Assembly (NCBI GenBank): GCA_018058445.1
Contig: JAGOZY010000038.1
Coordinates: 1 to 7,969, forward strand
Origin: Negativicutes bacterium
Lineage (GTDB): Bacteria; Bacillota; Negativicutes; JAGOZY01
Direction of reading: 5' to 3'
Length of the DNA: 7,969 nt
Every line of letters begins with the position of its first letter. The first letter of the stretch is position 1. The notes below the pieces were generated by a model, which did not search any database, had not been told where the DNA came from, and saw only the letters and a list, made by a program, of their open reading frames with translations. A program made the translations under genes and the position numbers. Shown piece by piece: positions 7,333 to 7,969 of this stretch.

Positions 7333-7356
7333 GCCTTTTAGCATCGCGCTAAAGGC
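7333..7356 (+). other. intercistronic stem-loop between permease and kamA
   Basis: GCCTTTTAGC (7333-7342) can pair with GCTAAAGGC (7348-7356) around ATCGC, leaving one bulged T. The downstream bases are purine-rich (GGTGGAAATAAAAAAAG), so it lacks a U-run and is unlikely to terminate on the + strand. It could instead partly attenuate, process or stabilise the permease-kamA message. Inferred from base pairing only. Confidence 0.4.
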
Positions 7357-7385
7357 CGGTGGAAATAAAAAAAGAGGTGAAACAA

Positions 7386-7969
7386 ATGAGGGATTATAAG
7401 ACAATTGAAGCTTGGAAGAATGTGACTCCTGAAGAATGGAATGACTGGCAATGGCAGGTGCGAAATCGCATCACCAATATTGATCAACTCAAAGCTGTCC
7501 TTCCTTTGACAGAGCAAGAAGAAGATGCTTTAACCGATAGTCTGGGAATGCTGAGAATGGCAGTAACTCCATACTATATGTCTCTGATTGATCCCGAAGA
7601 CCCAGAAGATCCAGTGCGTAAGCAGGCCATTCCTACGGCAAAGGAAACTCACGTGAGCCCGGCTGACCTTCTTGATCCCTTGCATGAAGACTCGGATTCA
7701 CCGGTGCCAGGGTTAACTCATCGCTATCCGGATCGCGGAATTTTGATGGTAACGGATCAATGTTCGATGTATTGCCGTCATTGTACCCGCCGCCGAAAAG
7801 CCGGCGAGACGGATAGAGCTTATGGTCGTGATACGATTCAAGCTTGTATTGACTACATTCGTCGTACTCCGACTTTTAGAGATGTGATTTTAACTGGTGG
7901 CGATCCTTTGCTAGTTAGTGACGAGATGCTTGATTGGTTGCTTGGTGAGCTTCGTAGCATTCCTCACCT
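7386..7969 (+). CDS. kamA: lysine 2,3-aminomutase (3' end beyond window)
   Basis: The first 194 codons are present and the frame is open to the window end. KamA is a cytoplasmic radical-SAM, PLP-dependent enzyme that converts L-lysine to L-beta-lysine. The N-terminus shows EEWNDWQWQVRNRI (16-29), then MAVTPYYMSLIDP (58-70), DPVRKQAIPT (75-84), and DPLHEDSDSPVPGLTHRYPDR (97-117). The radical-SAM cluster motif is CSMYCRHC, with C126, C130 and C133, followed by TRRRKAG. The SAM-contacting GGD motif lies in DVILTGGDPLLVSDE (166-180). All of these agree with the clostridial enzyme as remembered. The PLP lysine and the two aspartates that separate lysine from glutamate 2,3-aminomutase lie past the window, so glutamate specificity is not formally excluded. 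The ribosome site GAGGTG (7374-7379) lies six bases before ATG. Confidence 0.93.
   Translation, partial: MRDYKTIEAWKNVTPEEWNDWQWQVRNRITNIDQLKAVLPLTEQEEDALTDSLGMLRMAVTPYYMSLIDPEDPEDPVRKQAIPTAKETHVSPADLLDPLHEDSDSPVPGLTHRYPDRGILMVTDQCSMYCRHCTRRRKAGETDRAYGRDTIQACIDYIRRTPTFRDVILTGGDPLLVSDEMLDWLLGELRSIPH

Noticed and set aside
1..7969. Mobile element, CRISPR array, toxin-antitoxin or phage-defence system
   Set aside because: No transposase, direct-repeat array, integrase or defence-type domain was seen. The dense gene order of household and metabolic genes reads as ordinary chromosome.

Overview
The window looks like a chromosomal piece from a Gram-positive, probably clostridial (Bacillota) bacterium. 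The reasons are strong AGGAGG/GGGGAGG-type ribosome binding sites, moderate GC content, a PucR/CdaR-type regulator, a DKNYY-repeat protein tail, and a lysine 2,3-aminomutase that, from memory, closely follows the Clostridium subterminale enzyme at its N-terminus. A Desulfitobacterium/Peptococcaceae-like source would fit, but that is a guess and the sequence alone does not prove it.

Layout. (1) Positions 2-154 hold the C-terminal 50 residues of a DKNYY-type repeat protein on the + strand. It ends at a hairpin terminator (162-201) that also closes the gene coming the other way. (2) Positions 222-2396, minus strand, hold a complete tex gene (S1/YqgF/HhH nucleic-acid-binding transcription accessory protein). 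(3) Positions 2397-2553 are a divergent promoter region with overlapping -10 elements and a perfect 12-bp palindrome. (4) Positions 2554-3900 and 3917-5635, + strand and 16 bp apart, hold a MATE-family efflux pump and a PucR/CdaR-type transcription regulator. (5) Positions 5636-5870 are a roughly 235-bp regulatory gap. It contains a 15-bp-arm inverted repeat over an extended -10 sequence and a possible tiny leader ORF. (6) Positions 5871-7328 hold a LysP-like amino-acid permease. (7) After a short intercistronic stem-loop, position 7386 to the window end holds the first 194 codons of kamA.

How the genes may work together (inference): the permease would import lysine and KamA would convert it to beta-lysine. 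The beta-lysine could feed lysine fermentation or, with a downstream beta-lysine acetyltransferase, make the osmolyte N-epsilon-acetyl-beta-lysine. The PucR-type regulator directly upstream is a natural candidate to control this pair. It shares an apparent operon with the MATE pump, whose substrate cannot be read from sequence. No mobile element, CRISPR array, rRNA or tRNA was seen. All complete genes belong to known families and none shows a frameshift. The most interesting unexplained material is the regulatory gap at 5636-5870, not a new protein system.
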